From: Bacillus_CJ salitolerans
GTDB taxonomy: Bacteria; Bacillota; Bacilli; Bacillales; SA4
Direction of reading: 5' to 3'
Assembly: GCF_042680805.1 (NCBI RefSeq)
Contig: NZ_JBHUEM010000024.1
Coordinates: 62,001 to 126,000 of the forward strand
Length of the DNA: 64,000 nt
How positions within the stretch are numbered: position 1 is the stretch's first letter; every line of letters begins with the position of its first letter. Below the pieces are notes generated by a model. It made no database searches and was not told the origin of the DNA. It saw only the letters and a list, made by a program, of their open reading frames with translations. Positions 1 through 8,655 of the stretch are shown piece after piece. The position numbers were made by a program, and so were the translations under genes.

Positions 1-28
1 AGGCCCTGTCCCATTCTATTTGTTCACC

Positions 29-1009
29 TTAGTGTATTGAAGGGATCTTTATCTTTATCATAAACTCTTCATTTTTATAAACGAAATCCAAAAACCCCTG
101 ATATTCTTCCACCACATCATGTATGAGTTTTGTACCTAGTCCCTCATGTTCACCAGCTTTAGTTGTGTTTCCATAAGATTTAAAGAGTTCATCAAGTACT
201 TCCGTTGGAATCTTCATACTATCGTTTTTACATATTAATATGTATAATCCGCCTCTTTTGTAAAATTGAAGAGTGATACTAGCCTGCTTATTGTTATGTA
301 TCTGCCACTCAACACAGGCTTCTATACTATTTGATAATAGGTTTCCAAGTAAAGTAACGAGATGATGATCGGTCATTGGCAAGCTTGAAACTGGAAGGTC
401 AATATCATATACGATAGAAATACCAGCTTTTTTTGCACGTTTATACATTTGGTGAAGAATTCCTGCAACCGTCCCACGCTCTCCCTTTATCGCAAGGTTC
501 GTCTCTTCATATCCTTCAACAAGCTCATCTAAATAATCTTTCGCTTCATCGAATTTTCTTTTCTCTAACAAAAAATGAATAGCTGATACATGTTTTAGAA
601 AATCATGCCTTTCACCGCGAACCGTCTTGAATGTTTCATTCAACTGATTTTTTTGTTCTTCATATTGCTCAAGCTGTGAGTCCATTAAAGTTAATCTTCT
701 GCCTAATAAAATTCTTTCATATTCAATCGCCAAGAAAATTAGTGCAGGGAAAAGATAAAACCATGAAGGCTCTAACACCGTATACATATAGAACAGAGCA
801 ATCTGTATCATAAATAGCATACTATTTAATCGAAGTCCTATAACCGAAATCTGCAAGGGTTGTCTCCTTGAAAAATAGATGACAAATCCGCCAACTACTA
901 TTACAGCGTAATAAATAGGAATATCCGAAATGAAACTCGCTAGTAAAGCCTGTAGATGCAGAACCCCAAGCCCCCAGATAAGTCCCCCATAAATAATGAC
1001 GATTCTCAT
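29..1009 (-). CDS. natK: NatK-like sensor histidine kinase (GHKL type)
   Basis: This 326-residue protein has about four membrane segments in its first 110 residues, a short coiled coil, an RHDFLKH phospho-acceptor-type motif near residue 133, and a C-terminal ATP-binding domain with an LLSNSIEA N-box. That layout is typical of AgrC/CitA-like kinases that pair with LytTR regulators. The ATG follows an AAAAGGTGGG ribosome site, 13 bases after the regulator gene ends, so the two form an operon. A divergent NatAB-like transporter lies just beyond, as in the B. subtilis NatK-NatR/NatAB set, so the inferred role is sensing the signal that turns on sodium efflux. The signal itself cannot be read from the sequence. 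Confidence 0.82.
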   Translation of the reverse strand: MRIVIIYGGLIWGLGVLHLQALLASFISDIPIYYAVIVVGGFVIYFSRRQPLQISVIGLRLNSMLFMIQIALFYMYTVLEPSWFYLFPALIFLAIEYERILLGRRLTLMDSQLEQYEEQKNQLNETFKTVRGERHDFLKHVSAIHFLLEKRKFDEAKDYLDELVEGYEETNLAIKGERGTVAGILHQMYKRAKKAGISIVYDIDLPVSSLPMTDHHLVTLLGNLLSNSIEACVEWQIHNNKQASITLQFYKRGGLYILICKNDSMKIPTEVLDELFKSYGNTTKAGEHEGLGTKLIHDVVEEYQGFLDFVYKNEEFMIKIKIPSIH

Positions 1010-1022
1010 GTTTACCCACCTT

Positions 1023-1721
1023 TTAAAAATAATGCTTTTGCAGGAAATCGACTTTTTCTTTTGTTATCATTGCTTGTTCCTTCATTCCTTCAAAGGTAAC
1101 GATGTATGAATTTTTCGCATACAAGGAAAAATTCTTTACAAAGTGGATATTAATAATGAAAGAGCGATGGGAACGAATAAAATCTCGCTCCCTTAATTCC
1201 CCTTCAAGTTCATTTAATGTTTGATACGTTTTAATGGTTCCCGACTTTGTGTAAATGGTGGTCGATCTCCCCGAGCGTTCAATGAAAACGATATCCTTTT
1301 TCTGAATAATGTGGATATCATTTTTCTGCTTCAAATATAGTCTGCCGACCATCTCAGCTGAAGTTGTTTTTTCCATGAGACGCTCAATGGATTTAACCAA
1401 TCGGTCCTTAGGAAAGGGCTTCATAATATAATCATGTACATTGAGTTCAAACGCATGGACGGCATAGCCACTAGATGCTGTAACAAAAATGACGGATATA
1501 TTCAAAGCATGTGAGTGGATAATGTCCGCTAATTCATAGCCTGATAAATTCGGCATTTCGATATCAGCAATTAATAGATCAATTTCTTCTTTTTTAATAT
1601 ACTCGTAAGCATCCTCCGCAGACTGAGTAGAGAAAACAATTTCTACATTTGGTACTCCTGAAACAATGACATTCAATTTCTCTAAATCAATCATACGATC
1701 ATCTACTAGACCAACCTTCAT
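1023..1721 (-). CDS. natR: NatR-like LytTR response regulator
   Basis: This 232-residue response regulator has an N-terminal receiver domain with the acidic pair near residue 8, the phospho-acceptor Asp in LLIADIEMP near residue 54 and a Lys in IMKPFP near residue 103. A LytTR DNA-binding domain with an IRSHRSFIIN segment follows. The start chosen is MKVGLVDD because an AGGTGAGG site lies about 8 bases upstream; an upstream in-frame ATG would extend the protein by nine unlikely residues. The length matches B. subtilis NatR. A near-perfect 14-bp direct repeat in the divergent intergenic region is the likely target. Confidence 0.82.
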   Translation of the reverse strand: MKVGLVDDRMIDLEKLNVIVSGVPNVEIVFSTQSAEDAYEYIKKEEIDLLIADIEMPNLSGYELADIIHSHALNISVIFVTASSGYAVHAFELNVHDYIMKPFPKDRLVKSIERLMEKTTSAEMVGRLYLKQKNDIHIIQKKDIVFIERSGRSTTIYTKSGTIKTYQTLNELEGELRERDFIRSHRSFIINIHFVKNFSLYAKNSYIVTFEGMKEQAMITKEKVDFLQKHYF

Positions 1722-1802
1722 TCTTTTCGCCTCACCTGTGAAATACATCCTATAAAATTGTTAAATATTGTTCTATTTTACCATCAATACAGGTGAATTT
1801 GT

Positions 1803-1837
1803 CATTTTGACGACATGAAAAGGCATTTTCACGACAT
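1803..1837. promoter_or_regulatory. Tandem LytTR-type binding repeats
   Basis: Two 14-base repeats, CATTTTGACGACAT and CATTTTCACGACAT, start exactly 21 bases apart (1803 and 1824), two helical turns. LytTR regulators bind tandem sites with this spacing. A TATGAT -10 element lies downstream at about 1866 with no good -35, which suits an activator-dependent natAB promoter. Assignment to NatR is inferred from position. Confidence 0.55.
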
Positions 1838-1902
1838 AAGTACAGAATCTCCTACGTTTTATTTGTATGATGAAATCAAGAAAAAAATAAGAGGTGGAAC
1901 GA

Positions 1903-2655
1903 ATGATTCAAATACAAGAGGTCACAAAGAAATATCAAGATAAAAAGGTATATGTTACTGCTCTTAAACACGTATCTTTTTCCATTCAAAAGGGTGAGGT
2001 TGTAGGGTTGCTCGGTGAAAATGGTGCCGGAAAAACAACATTGCTACGCACAATAGCTACGTTAATAAACCCGACAGAAGGAAATGTTGTAGTTGATGGG
2101 TTTGATACAGTTAAACATCCAAACGAGATCAAAAAGCAAGTTGGCGTTCTTTTTGGCGGAGAAACAGGATTATATGATCGGTTAACCGCACGTGAAAACC
2201 TAGAATACTTCGCTACATTATATGGATTAAGTAAACATGAAACGAAGGTACGTATTGATGATCTTGCCAAAATGTTTGGGATGAAAGATTACTTGGATCG
2301 TAAGGTAGGTGGATTCTCTAAAGGTATGCGACAAAAGGTTGCGATTGCACGAACACTTATTCACAATCCTGACATTATTTTATTCGACGAACCAACTACT
2401 GGCTTAGATATCACGTCTTCCAATGTATTTCGTCAGCTCGTTCACCAATTAAAGCGAGAAGGAAAAACCATTATCTTCTCTAGTCACATTATGGAGGAAG
2501 TATCCATGCTTTGTAACACAGTCGCGATGATGCATAAGGGAGAGCTCGTATACCATGGTAACCTTGAAGATCTTTATCAATCAGAAGGTAGCAGGGATCT
2601 AAACTATATTTTCATGAGCAAACTTGTTAGGGGGAATGAACATTATGCTTCGTAA
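1903..2655 (+). CDS. natA: NatA-like ABC transporter ATP-binding protein
   Basis: This 250-residue ABC ATPase has Walker A GENGAGKTT near residue 39, signature FSKGMRQKV, Walker B IILFDEPTTGLD and an H-loop SSHIMEE. The ATG at 1903 sits 5 bases after AGAGGTGG; an in-frame GTG at 1894 lies inside that site and is rejected. The 3' end overlaps the permease gene by 11 bases, so translation is probably coupled. Family and length (B. subtilis NatA is 246 aa), with a divergent LytTR system, support a sodium-exporting ABC complex, but other substrates cannot be excluded. Confidence 0.82.
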   Translation: MIQIQEVTKKYQDKKVYVTALKHVSFSIQKGEVVGLLGENGAGKTTLLRTIATLINPTEGNVVVDGFDTVKHPNEIKKQVGVLFGGETGLYDRLTARENLEYFATLYGLSKHETKVRIDDLAKMFGMKDYLDRKVGGFSKGMRQKVAIARTLIHNPDIILFDEPTTGLDITSSNVFRQLVHQLKREGKTIIFSSHIMEEVSMLCNTVAMMHKGELVYHGNLEDLYQSEGSRDLNYIFMSKLVRGNEHYAS

Positions 2656-3802
2656 AATCTTTATTAAAGAACTAATTGATTGTTTTCGTGATCGTAGAAC
2701 TCTTTTATTAACAGTACTATTACCAATTGTCATGATGACAGGGCTAACTCTTTTTTACGAAAATCTCATTTCCGATGGTGAAGGAGATACGTTTACACTA
2801 GCAGTAAATCAAGATTTCACTACCGATGAAAAAAGCATTATATCTGTCTTTGAAAATATTAGTCTTTTGCCTGTGCTAGATCCGGAGGAAGCTGTAAAAG
2901 AAGGTGATGCACAAGCAGCACTTATCTTTCAATCTGATTTTAATACTAAAGTACAAAACGGCGAACAAAGTTCAGTTACAATCATAGGAGATTCTAATAG
3001 TCAAAATTCATCAAATTTAATGCACATGGTCACGACTGCACTATCTTCTTTTGAAAAAACAATCATCACAAATCGACTTGTCCAAGAGGACATTGATACA
3101 CACATTATTCAACCTTTTACCATTGAAAAAAAGGAAGTATCGGAGGAAAGCCCTGCCCTAAGTCTTATCGCCATGATGATCCCATTATTTCTAGCTATGG
3201 CGATTGGGATAGGTGCTGGACCAGCAGCATCTGATTTGTTTGCAGGTGAAAAAGAAAAGAAGACAATGGAAGCCTTGTTAATGACACCTGTCAATCGAGC
3301 AACCCTTCTCTTTTCAAAATGGCTAACCATTACGACCATTGGTGCTCTAACAGGCATTATTACCCTAGTTGTAGTAGTCCTAGAAATAACCTTTTTAACA
3401 GAGAATTTAAAAAATGCTGTTTCCTTTGATGAAAATGCCACACTTTTAATTGTTATATCTGTATTTGTTTCTATCGTTTATGCAATGTTTGTCTCTTCTC
3501 TATTAATGCTAACAAGCATACTTGGAAAGACCATTAAAGAATCACAAAGCTACAGTACACCTATTATGATGATAGCAGCATTTCCTGGTATAATCACGGC
3601 TGGTTTAGGGGTTAACGAGTTATCTTTTCATCATTTTGCTATTCCCATTTTGAACCTGTTTAGTTTATTAAAAGAATTAATTTTTGGAGTAGTAAATATT
3701 GAGCATATCGTAACTATGATTGGTAGCAACCTATTATTGATCATCGTGATTTTCATTGTAAGCAGACTCTTATTTATGAAGGATAAATGGGTAATGAATT
3801 AA
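2645..3802 (+). CDS. natB: NatB-like ABC-2 permease
   Basis: This 385-residue permease has one membrane helix at residues 20-40, a large extracytoplasmic loop to about residue 170, then five to six helices, the ABC-2 family layout. The start at 2645 is chosen because GGGGG lies about 10 bases upstream; earlier ATG or TTG codons abut the ribosome site. Length matches B. subtilis NatB (386 aa). It is the membrane partner of the preceding ATPase; sodium efflux is inferred from family and neighbours. Confidence 0.8.
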   Translation: MLRKIFIKELIDCFRDRRTLLLTVLLPIVMMTGLTLFYENLISDGEGDTFTLAVNQDFTTDEKSIISVFENISLLPVLDPEEAVKEGDAQAALIFQSDFNTKVQNGEQSSVTIIGDSNSQNSSNLMHMVTTALSSFEKTIITNRLVQEDIDTHIIQPFTIEKKEVSEESPALSLIAMMIPLFLAMAIGIGAGPAASDLFAGEKEKKTMEALLMTPVNRATLLFSKWLTITTIGALTGIITLVVVVLEITFLTENLKNAVSFDENATLLIVISVFVSIVYAMFVSSLLMLTSILGKTIKESQSYSTPIMMIAAFPGIITAGLGVNELSFHHFAIPILNLFSLLKELIFGVVNIEHIVTMIGSNLLLIIVIFIVSRLLFMKDKWVMN

Positions 3803-3826
3803 TCCGTAATTTCTCCATACATTGAC

Positions 3827-3865
3827 AGAAGACCAAATCTCAAATGGATTTGGTCTTCTATTTTG
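3827..3865 (+). terminator. Terminator after natB
   Basis: A stem AGAAGACCAAATC / GATTTGGTCTTCT with a short loop is followed by TATTTT, 25 bases past the natB stop. Confidence 0.8.
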
Positions 3866-3887
3866 AAAGCAAATTTGTTTCCATCTA

Positions 3888-4763
3888 CTATTGATTTAGC
3901 ACATTTTCTTCAAAATACTTACCCCAATCAGGACGCCTGCCATCCATATCTTTAAATCCGTACTCTCTTGATAACTCCCACGAGCTAAGTGCTTTCCCTG
4001 TTTTTTGATGTACGTTTGGATCACACGCCAAGGCAGCAACCGCTCTCCCTACAAAAAATGGGGTTTCCGAAGCGATAAAATGGGGGTCCACTTTCACACC
4101 TTCTTGCCAATTCTCTTCGGTTACACCAAACAAGTCTAACATTGCCTCTGATCGAAGGAATCCCGGAGTAACCGCAACTGCTGTGATACCATGCTTCGAT
4201 AAATCCTTTGACATCGCATGAGCTAAATGGATTGCTGAAGTTTTAGCTAAGCTATAAAATAAATTACCACGATACTGATAGTCCACACCATCAGTTATTT
4301 CAATCACAAGACCCTTTTGATTTTTTACCATTAGAGGAACACCATAATAACTTGTAATCATATGTGAGTGAACCGCTCTTTTTTGCATAAGTAAACCATT
4401 TTCAAGATTATGCTCCCAAAAAGGAGTATTCCATTCGGTGAGAGGGTCTCCTCCCCAGACATCGTTTACTACTATATCAAGCTGTCCATTCTGTTCTTCA
4501 TCAATTCTTTGAAAAAGTGCCTCTACCTCTTTCTCAATTGTGTGATCTACTCTAACGGCAATCCCTTTACCACCGCTTTTCGTCACAAGTTCTGCCGTTT
4601 CCTCAATCGTCTCAGATCTTCCCATTGACGAGAGATTTCCTCTCGTACTTCTACCGGTAACATACACCGTTGCCCCTTCTTCTCCGAGCATCATCGCAAT
4701 ACCGCGCCCTGCCCCTCTTGTTGCTCCTGCTACAACCGCTACCTTTCCTTTTAAACGTATCAT
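3888..4763 (-). CDS. SDR-family oxidoreductase
   Basis: This 291-residue short-chain dehydrogenase/reductase has the nucleotide-binding loop AGATRGAGRG near residue 12, preceded by the usual hydrophobic strand. The Ser-Tyr-Lys catalytic set appears less canonical: YSLAKTSA supplies Tyr and Lys near residue 170. The ATG at 4763 follows AAAGGAGG by 9 bases. It is divergent from a WYL regulator and a palindrome overlaps its promoter, so the regulator probably controls it. The substrate is unknown; the family covers many alcohols, ketones and sugars. Confidence 0.75.
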   Translation of the reverse strand: MIRLKGKVAVVAGATRGAGRGIAMMLGEEGATVYVTGRSTRGNLSSMGRSETIEETAELVTKSGGKGIAVRVDHTIEKEVEALFQRIDEEQNGQLDIVVNDVWGGDPLTEWNTPFWEHNLENGLLMQKRAVHSHMITSYYGVPLMVKNQKGLVIEITDGVDYQYRGNLFYSLAKTSAIHLAHAMSKDLSKHGITAVAVTPGFLRSEAMLDLFGVTEENWQEGVKVDPHFIASETPFFVGRAVAALACDPNVHQKTGKALSSWELSREYGFKDMDGRRPDWGKYFEENVLNQ

Positions 4764-4810
4764 ATCGATCAACCTCCTTTATGTTCATATCTATATTATA
4801 ATGATTAAAG

Positions 4811-4827
4811 ATGACACCTTTTGTCAT
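4811..4827. promoter_or_regulatory. Palindromic operator between SDR and WYL genes
   Basis: ATGACA-CCTTT-TGTCAT is a perfect 6-bp inverted repeat. On the minus strand it overlaps the -35 region of a promoter whose TATAAT lies about 20 bases downstream, ahead of the SDR gene. Binding by the divergent WYL regulator is inferred. Confidence 0.45.
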
Positions 4828-4861
4828 ATTAAAATCAATCGTTATTAGGCGGTGAGAAATA

Positions 4862-5833
4862 ATGCGCGCAGATAGACTTCTTTCCATCTTATTGCTGTTA
4901 CAAAATAAAGGAAAGCAGACAACGAAAGCTTTAGCTAAAGAATTAGAGGTTACAGAACGTACGATACATCGTGATATGGAGGCATTAAGCACAGCTGGTA
5001 TCCCAATTGTTGCTGATCGTGGAAAGACAGGGGGCTGGCGACTAATTGACGACTACCGTACCGATTTGACTGGATTAAAGGCGGTAGAAATTCAATCTCT
5101 GTTTATATCCCCATCCTCACAGCTTCTAACAGATTTAGGGTTATCTAAAAACTGGGATGAAGCACGCCAAAAACTTCTTGCGTCTCTCCCTTATTCCATA
5201 GATAAAACCGCTCGTGATATATGGAATCGGATTCACATTGATACAAGTGCTTGGAGGGAGTCCAATGAAAAACTTGAGTCATTTCATACACTTAAGGAAG
5301 CAATCGGAGGGGATCAAAAACTCCATATCCACTATGAACGCTCGGACGGTGAATATGTGAGCCGAACTGTTGAACCGTTAGGACTAGTTGCTAAAGGAAG
5401 CACGTGGTATTTAATTGCATCTTGTGAAGGCGATATTCGAAATTATCGTGCGTCCCGAATACAGTTAGCCTCATTGACAGAGGAAACATTCACACGTCCA
5501 AAGGACTTTCATTTGGAACAGTATTGGAAGGATTCGACCGAAACTTTTATACAAAGTCTGCCAACATTTATTGTAGAAGTTGAAGTAGCACCCCATATCC
5601 TTCAACGACTAAAATTTTCAGGTCGCTTTGCAAAAGTCATCAAAATTGATAAACCTACTGATAGTGGATGGATTCCGGTAAAGATTAGCTTTGATACAGA
5701 ACAAGAGGCAGAGGGATATATTCTTGGGTTTGGGAATCAAATTAGAATTATTCATCCGGTCCACTTAAGAGAAAGAATATTCAAAATGGCACAGACGGTT
5801 GTAGATTTATATAGGCTAGATTCGACCGAGTAG
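4862..5833 (+). CDS. WYL-domain transcriptional regulator (YafY/DeoR-type)
   Basis: The 323-residue protein starts with a DeoR-like helix-turn-helix (residues 1-60, TTKALAKELEVTERTIHRDMEAL), followed by a WYL domain around residues 140-220 (GSTWYLIASCEG) and a C-terminal extension. WYL proteins sense ligands, often nucleotides, and repress or activate nearby genes. The ATG follows GGCGGTGAG. The divergent SDR gene and the palindrome between them make local control likely. Confidence 0.8.
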   Translation: MRADRLLSILLLLQNKGKQTTKALAKELEVTERTIHRDMEALSTAGIPIVADRGKTGGWRLIDDYRTDLTGLKAVEIQSLFISPSSQLLTDLGLSKNWDEARQKLLASLPYSIDKTARDIWNRIHIDTSAWRESNEKLESFHTLKEAIGGDQKLHIHYERSDGEYVSRTVEPLGLVAKGSTWYLIASCEGDIRNYRASRIQLASLTEETFTRPKDFHLEQYWKDSTETFIQSLPTFIVEVEVAPHILQRLKFSGRFAKVIKIDKPTDSGWIPVKISFDTEQEAEGYILGFGNQIRIIHPVHLRERIFKMAQTVVDLYRLDSTE

Positions 5834-5859
5834 AATTCACCATTTATAAAGTGAAACTT

Positions 5860-5990
5860 CAATCAGTGGGGGTTTTCCTCATCCCCCACTGATTGTTAGT
5901 TGAACCAATCGGGTTCTTACTGGCGCTTATCCCCCACTTAAACTTCTCGATTCATCTAAAGTTTTGAAGTGGGGGGCTTAGCGCCAGTTG
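5860..5990. repeat. Composite palindromic intergenic element
   Basis: A perfect 13-bp stem (CAATCAGTGGGGG / CCCCCACTGATTG, 5860-5895) is followed by a second, longer imperfect hairpin at 5920-5987 whose arms carry CTGGCGC...CCCCCACTT and AAGTGGGGGG...GCGCCAG. The two hairpins share the CCCCCACT core. The first could end transcription of the WYL gene. The double-hairpin form resembles ends of palindromic mobile or REP-like elements; no transposase is present, so that reading is tentative. Confidence 0.6.
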
Positions 5991-6107
5991 GAACGGGATA
6001 AAAAAAAGATAAAAATCGTCATAATCTTGGAAAATCCTGCGTATATTTTGTATTACTTATCGACAAAATTTTAGACTTTCTCAAAACTTATGCAGGAGGA
6101 CATAGCT

Positions 6108-6338
6108 ATGGAGATTGGAAAAAACTTCTATCATCATTTACCTAATGAGTTACTCGCTGATTTTTATTTTGAAATTAAGAAAAATATCGACCTAGGGATA
6201 TTGTCAGAGGCTATGTATCTAGAGATAGGATTAATAAAAGAAGCAGCACTGCAAAAAGGTTTATCTGAATTAGATTTATTTTCATTATCTAGCCGAGCGA
6301 AGGACGCTAGTAAAACTCAAAGAACATTCCCTGGTTAG
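6108..6338 (+). CDS. Small protein, unknown function
   Basis: This 76-residue protein has a strong CAGGAGG ribosome site 8 bases before the ATG. It contains LPNELLADFYFE followed by a second helix-like stretch, loosely like the sporulation kinase inhibitor Sda (LSDELL..YF), but it is longer than Sda and the match is weak. The reading frame stops exactly where a dispersed stem-loop repeat begins, so the last residues may derive from repeat insertion. A one-mismatch Spo0A-like box (ATTTTGTCGAT on the minus strand) lies upstream near 6060. Function is unknown. Confidence 0.5.
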   Translation: MEIGKNFYHHLPNELLADFYFEIKKNIDLGILSEAMYLEIGLIKEAALQKGLSELDLFSLSSRAKDASKTQRTFPG

Positions 6339-6530
6339 AATAAAAGGCTCAGGGTGCCCCGTTTAGCCTCAGGCATAGCAAATGTTCCTTGAAGAGAAAA
6401 AGGCGCTCTTTCCCTTTTACTCTTCAAGGTTATTTGACCAAGGAAAAAGTGATTTTTCTTTTTCCCTCGAGTAGGATGAAATTGCGACGATCCTTGCAAT
6501 TTCATCTTGGCTGGGCGCTGAAGCCGGATT
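6339..6530 (+). repeat. Dispersed stem-loop repeat, copy A
   Basis: One of six copies in the window, all in the same orientation, starting with an AAAAGGC-type head and GCCCCGTTTAGCC and ending with GGCTGGGCGCTGRAGC. It holds a long hairpin with stem CCTTGAAGAG / CTCTTCAAGG, a short GGAAAAAG / CTTTTTCC hairpin and a third stem GATGAAATTGC / GCAATTTCATC. Its stem sequences differ from other copies but still pair. Confidence 0.8.
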
Positions 6531-6631
6531 ACTACGCCCATCACACAGTTATCCACAAATAGTGAGCATTTATAATTTCCTAATCAAGAACAAAAGACGC
6601 AAGTCCTACTATAAGCTAAAATCGCAACAGC

Positions 6632-6666
6632 AAAAAAAGAGACCTGTATTCAAATACAGGTCTCTT
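6632..6666 (-). terminator. Terminator after glnS
   Basis: A 12-bp perfect stem AGAGACCTGTAT / ATACAGGTCTCT is followed on the minus strand by a run of Ts. Confidence 0.85.
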
Positions 6667-6676
6667 CATGAGTTAT

Positions 6677-8356
6677 TTACAGTTTAAACGAACTCTTTAA
6701 TGAAACAATCATATTAAATACAAGGTTATCTTTTGTTGTATACTTTGGATCCACATTAAAGTAACCATGTCGAAAGAACTGATACTTTTCCTGTGGTTCA
6801 ATATCCTTTAAGTTGGGCTCAACAAATCCTTTTATCACTTCGAGTGAGTTTGGATTGATATGATCAAGAAACGATTTTTCTGCTTCTGCTTCATGGTCTG
6901 CTTCAGCCTCTAAGTCCTCTGCTTCTTCTTTTTGAAGTAATGGTTCATACAAGCGGAATTCTGCTGGAATCGCTTGTGTTGCTTCTACCCAGTGCAACGT
7001 TCCTTTTACTTTACGACCTGTAAAGCCTGTACCGCTCTTTGTTTCTGGATCATACGTACAATGGATTTCTACAACGTTTCCAGCCTCGTCTTTAATGACT
7101 TCTTCACACTTAATAAAATAAGCATGCTTTAGACGTACCTCGTTCCCTGGGAACAAGCGGAAATACTTGTTTGGTGGATTTTCCATAAAGTCATCCTGCT
7201 CAATATAAATTTCTCTTGAGAATGGGATTTGTCTTGTACCCATTACAGGATTTTCCGGGTTGATTTCCGCATCAAGCATTTCTACTTGTCCTTCTGGATA
7301 GTTTGTAATGACTACCTTTAACGGACGCAGAACCCCCATCGTACGTGGAGATTTCATTTTTAAATCTTCTCGTACAAAGTGGTCTAACATTTGTGAATCA
7401 ACAAAACCAGAACCTTTTGATACTCCTGTTTCTCTCACAAATGTTCTAATCGCCTCTGGTGTATACCCTCTTCTTCTTAAGCCTGAAATTGTTGGCATGC
7501 GTGGATCATCCCAGCCATCTACAATGCCTTCTTCGACTAACTGCTTTAACTTACGTTTACTCATTACAGCGTTTGTAATGTTCAAACGACCAAATTCAAT
7601 CTGCTGCGGCTTACTCGTCATTTCGCACTCTTCAACAATCCAATTATATAGTGGACGCTGATCTTCAAACTCCGTTGTACAAATCGAATGTGTTACATCT
7701 TCAATCGCATCCTCTAATGGGTGCGCAAATGCATACATCGGATAAATACACCACGTATCACCTGTATTGTGGTGAATAGCGTGAGATATTCGGTAAATAA
7801 CCGGGTCACGTAAGTTAATGTTAGGTGAGCTCATATCAATTTTTGCTCTTAACACTTTTTCCCCGTTTCCAAACTCACCCTTGCGCATACGATCAAATAA
7901 ATCCAAGTTTTCCTCGACCGAGCGATTGCGATAAGGACTTTCCTTACCAGGTTCTTTTAACGTCCCTCGGTATTCACGGATTTCATCCGCTGAGAGATCA
8001 TCAACATAGGCTTTCCCCTTTTTAATAAGAAGAACCGCTCTCTCATACATTTCTTGGAAATAATCAGATGCAAAAAATAATCCGTCCCAGTCGTACCCAA
8101 GCCATTTCACATCTTCTTTAATAGCATGTACAAATTCTGCATCTTCCTTTAATGGGTTCGTATCATCAAAACGAAGATTCGTCTTCCCGTTAAACTCATC
8201 TGCTAAGTCAAAGTTAATTACAATGGATTTCGCATGACCGATATGTAAATAGCCATTGGGCTCTGGCGGGAAACGAGTAATCACATGATTTCGCTTACCT
8301 GACTCTAAATCTTTCATGATGATATTTCGTATAAAGTTGGAAGAATTATGTTCCAC
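6677..8356 (-). CDS. glnS: Glutaminyl-tRNA synthetase
   Basis: This 559-residue class I synthetase charges tRNA-Gln with glutamine directly. It shows PPEPNGYLHIGHAKS (HIGH motif, near residue 30), RFDDTNP, the tRNA acceptor-binding region and VMSKRKL (KMSKS motif, near residue 265), followed by a two-barrel anticodon-binding region. The length is close to E. coli GlnRS (554 aa). An acidic insertion of about 15 residues rich in Glu and Ala sits near residue 490. It starts with GTG after an AAAGGTTGAG site. Bacilli usually lack GlnRS and use GatCAB; both routes occur in this window. No T-box leader is visible upstream. Confidence 0.95.
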   Translation of the reverse strand: MEHNSSNFIRNIIMKDLESGKRNHVITRFPPEPNGYLHIGHAKSIVINFDLADEFNGKTNLRFDDTNPLKEDAEFVHAIKEDVKWLGYDWDGLFFASDYFQEMYERAVLLIKKGKAYVDDLSADEIREYRGTLKEPGKESPYRNRSVEENLDLFDRMRKGEFGNGEKVLRAKIDMSSPNINLRDPVIYRISHAIHHNTGDTWCIYPMYAFAHPLEDAIEDVTHSICTTEFEDQRPLYNWIVEECEMTSKPQQIEFGRLNITNAVMSKRKLKQLVEEGIVDGWDDPRMPTISGLRRRGYTPEAIRTFVRETGVSKGSGFVDSQMLDHFVREDLKMKSPRTMGVLRPLKVVITNYPEGQVEMLDAEINPENPVMGTRQIPFSREIYIEQDDFMENPPNKYFRLFPGNEVRLKHAYFIKCEEVIKDEAGNVVEIHCTYDPETKSGTGFTGRKVKGTLHWVEATQAIPAEFRLYEPLLQKEEAEDLEAEADHEAEAEKSFLDHINPNSLEVIKGFVEPNLKDIEPQEKYQFFRHGYFNVDPKYTTKDNLVFNMIVSLKSSFKL

Positions 8357-8514
8357 GTTTTCTCAACCTTTCATTTTTTTAGATGTTGTGCCGAACCGGT
8401 TACAAGATGGCACTATTTATAATAGTCAATATTTTATCATAACTATAGGTTGAACGATAGTTGTCATCATTATAGCTAAAAGATTTAAATGAATTTTAGA
8501 ACTGTAGAAGCGGT

Positions 8515-8655
8515 ATGGAAATCTTGTTCGTTGATTTTATGAAGGTATTTAGTAATAGCGGAGATAATGTGATAAAGGAATTAATCAGTCGATTAGAACA
8601 AGAGGGAGGTATAAATATATGGACAAATCAGGCATTACAAAAGAAAGTGCATTAA
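8515..8655 (+). CDS. Possible 46-aa peptide
   Basis: An ATG-started frame encodes a 46-residue peptide with FSNSGDNVIKELISRLEQEGG, which looks like a helical small protein, but the ribosome site is weak. It overlaps the next small frame by 37 bases in another phase. It may be a real short gene or the remains of one. Confidence 0.25.
   Translation: MEILFVDFMKVFSNSGDNVIKELISRLEQEGGINIWTNQALQKKVH

Noticed and set aside
8357..8500. T-box leader for glnS
   Set aside because: No AGGGTGG-type T-box sequence or antiterminator is visible.
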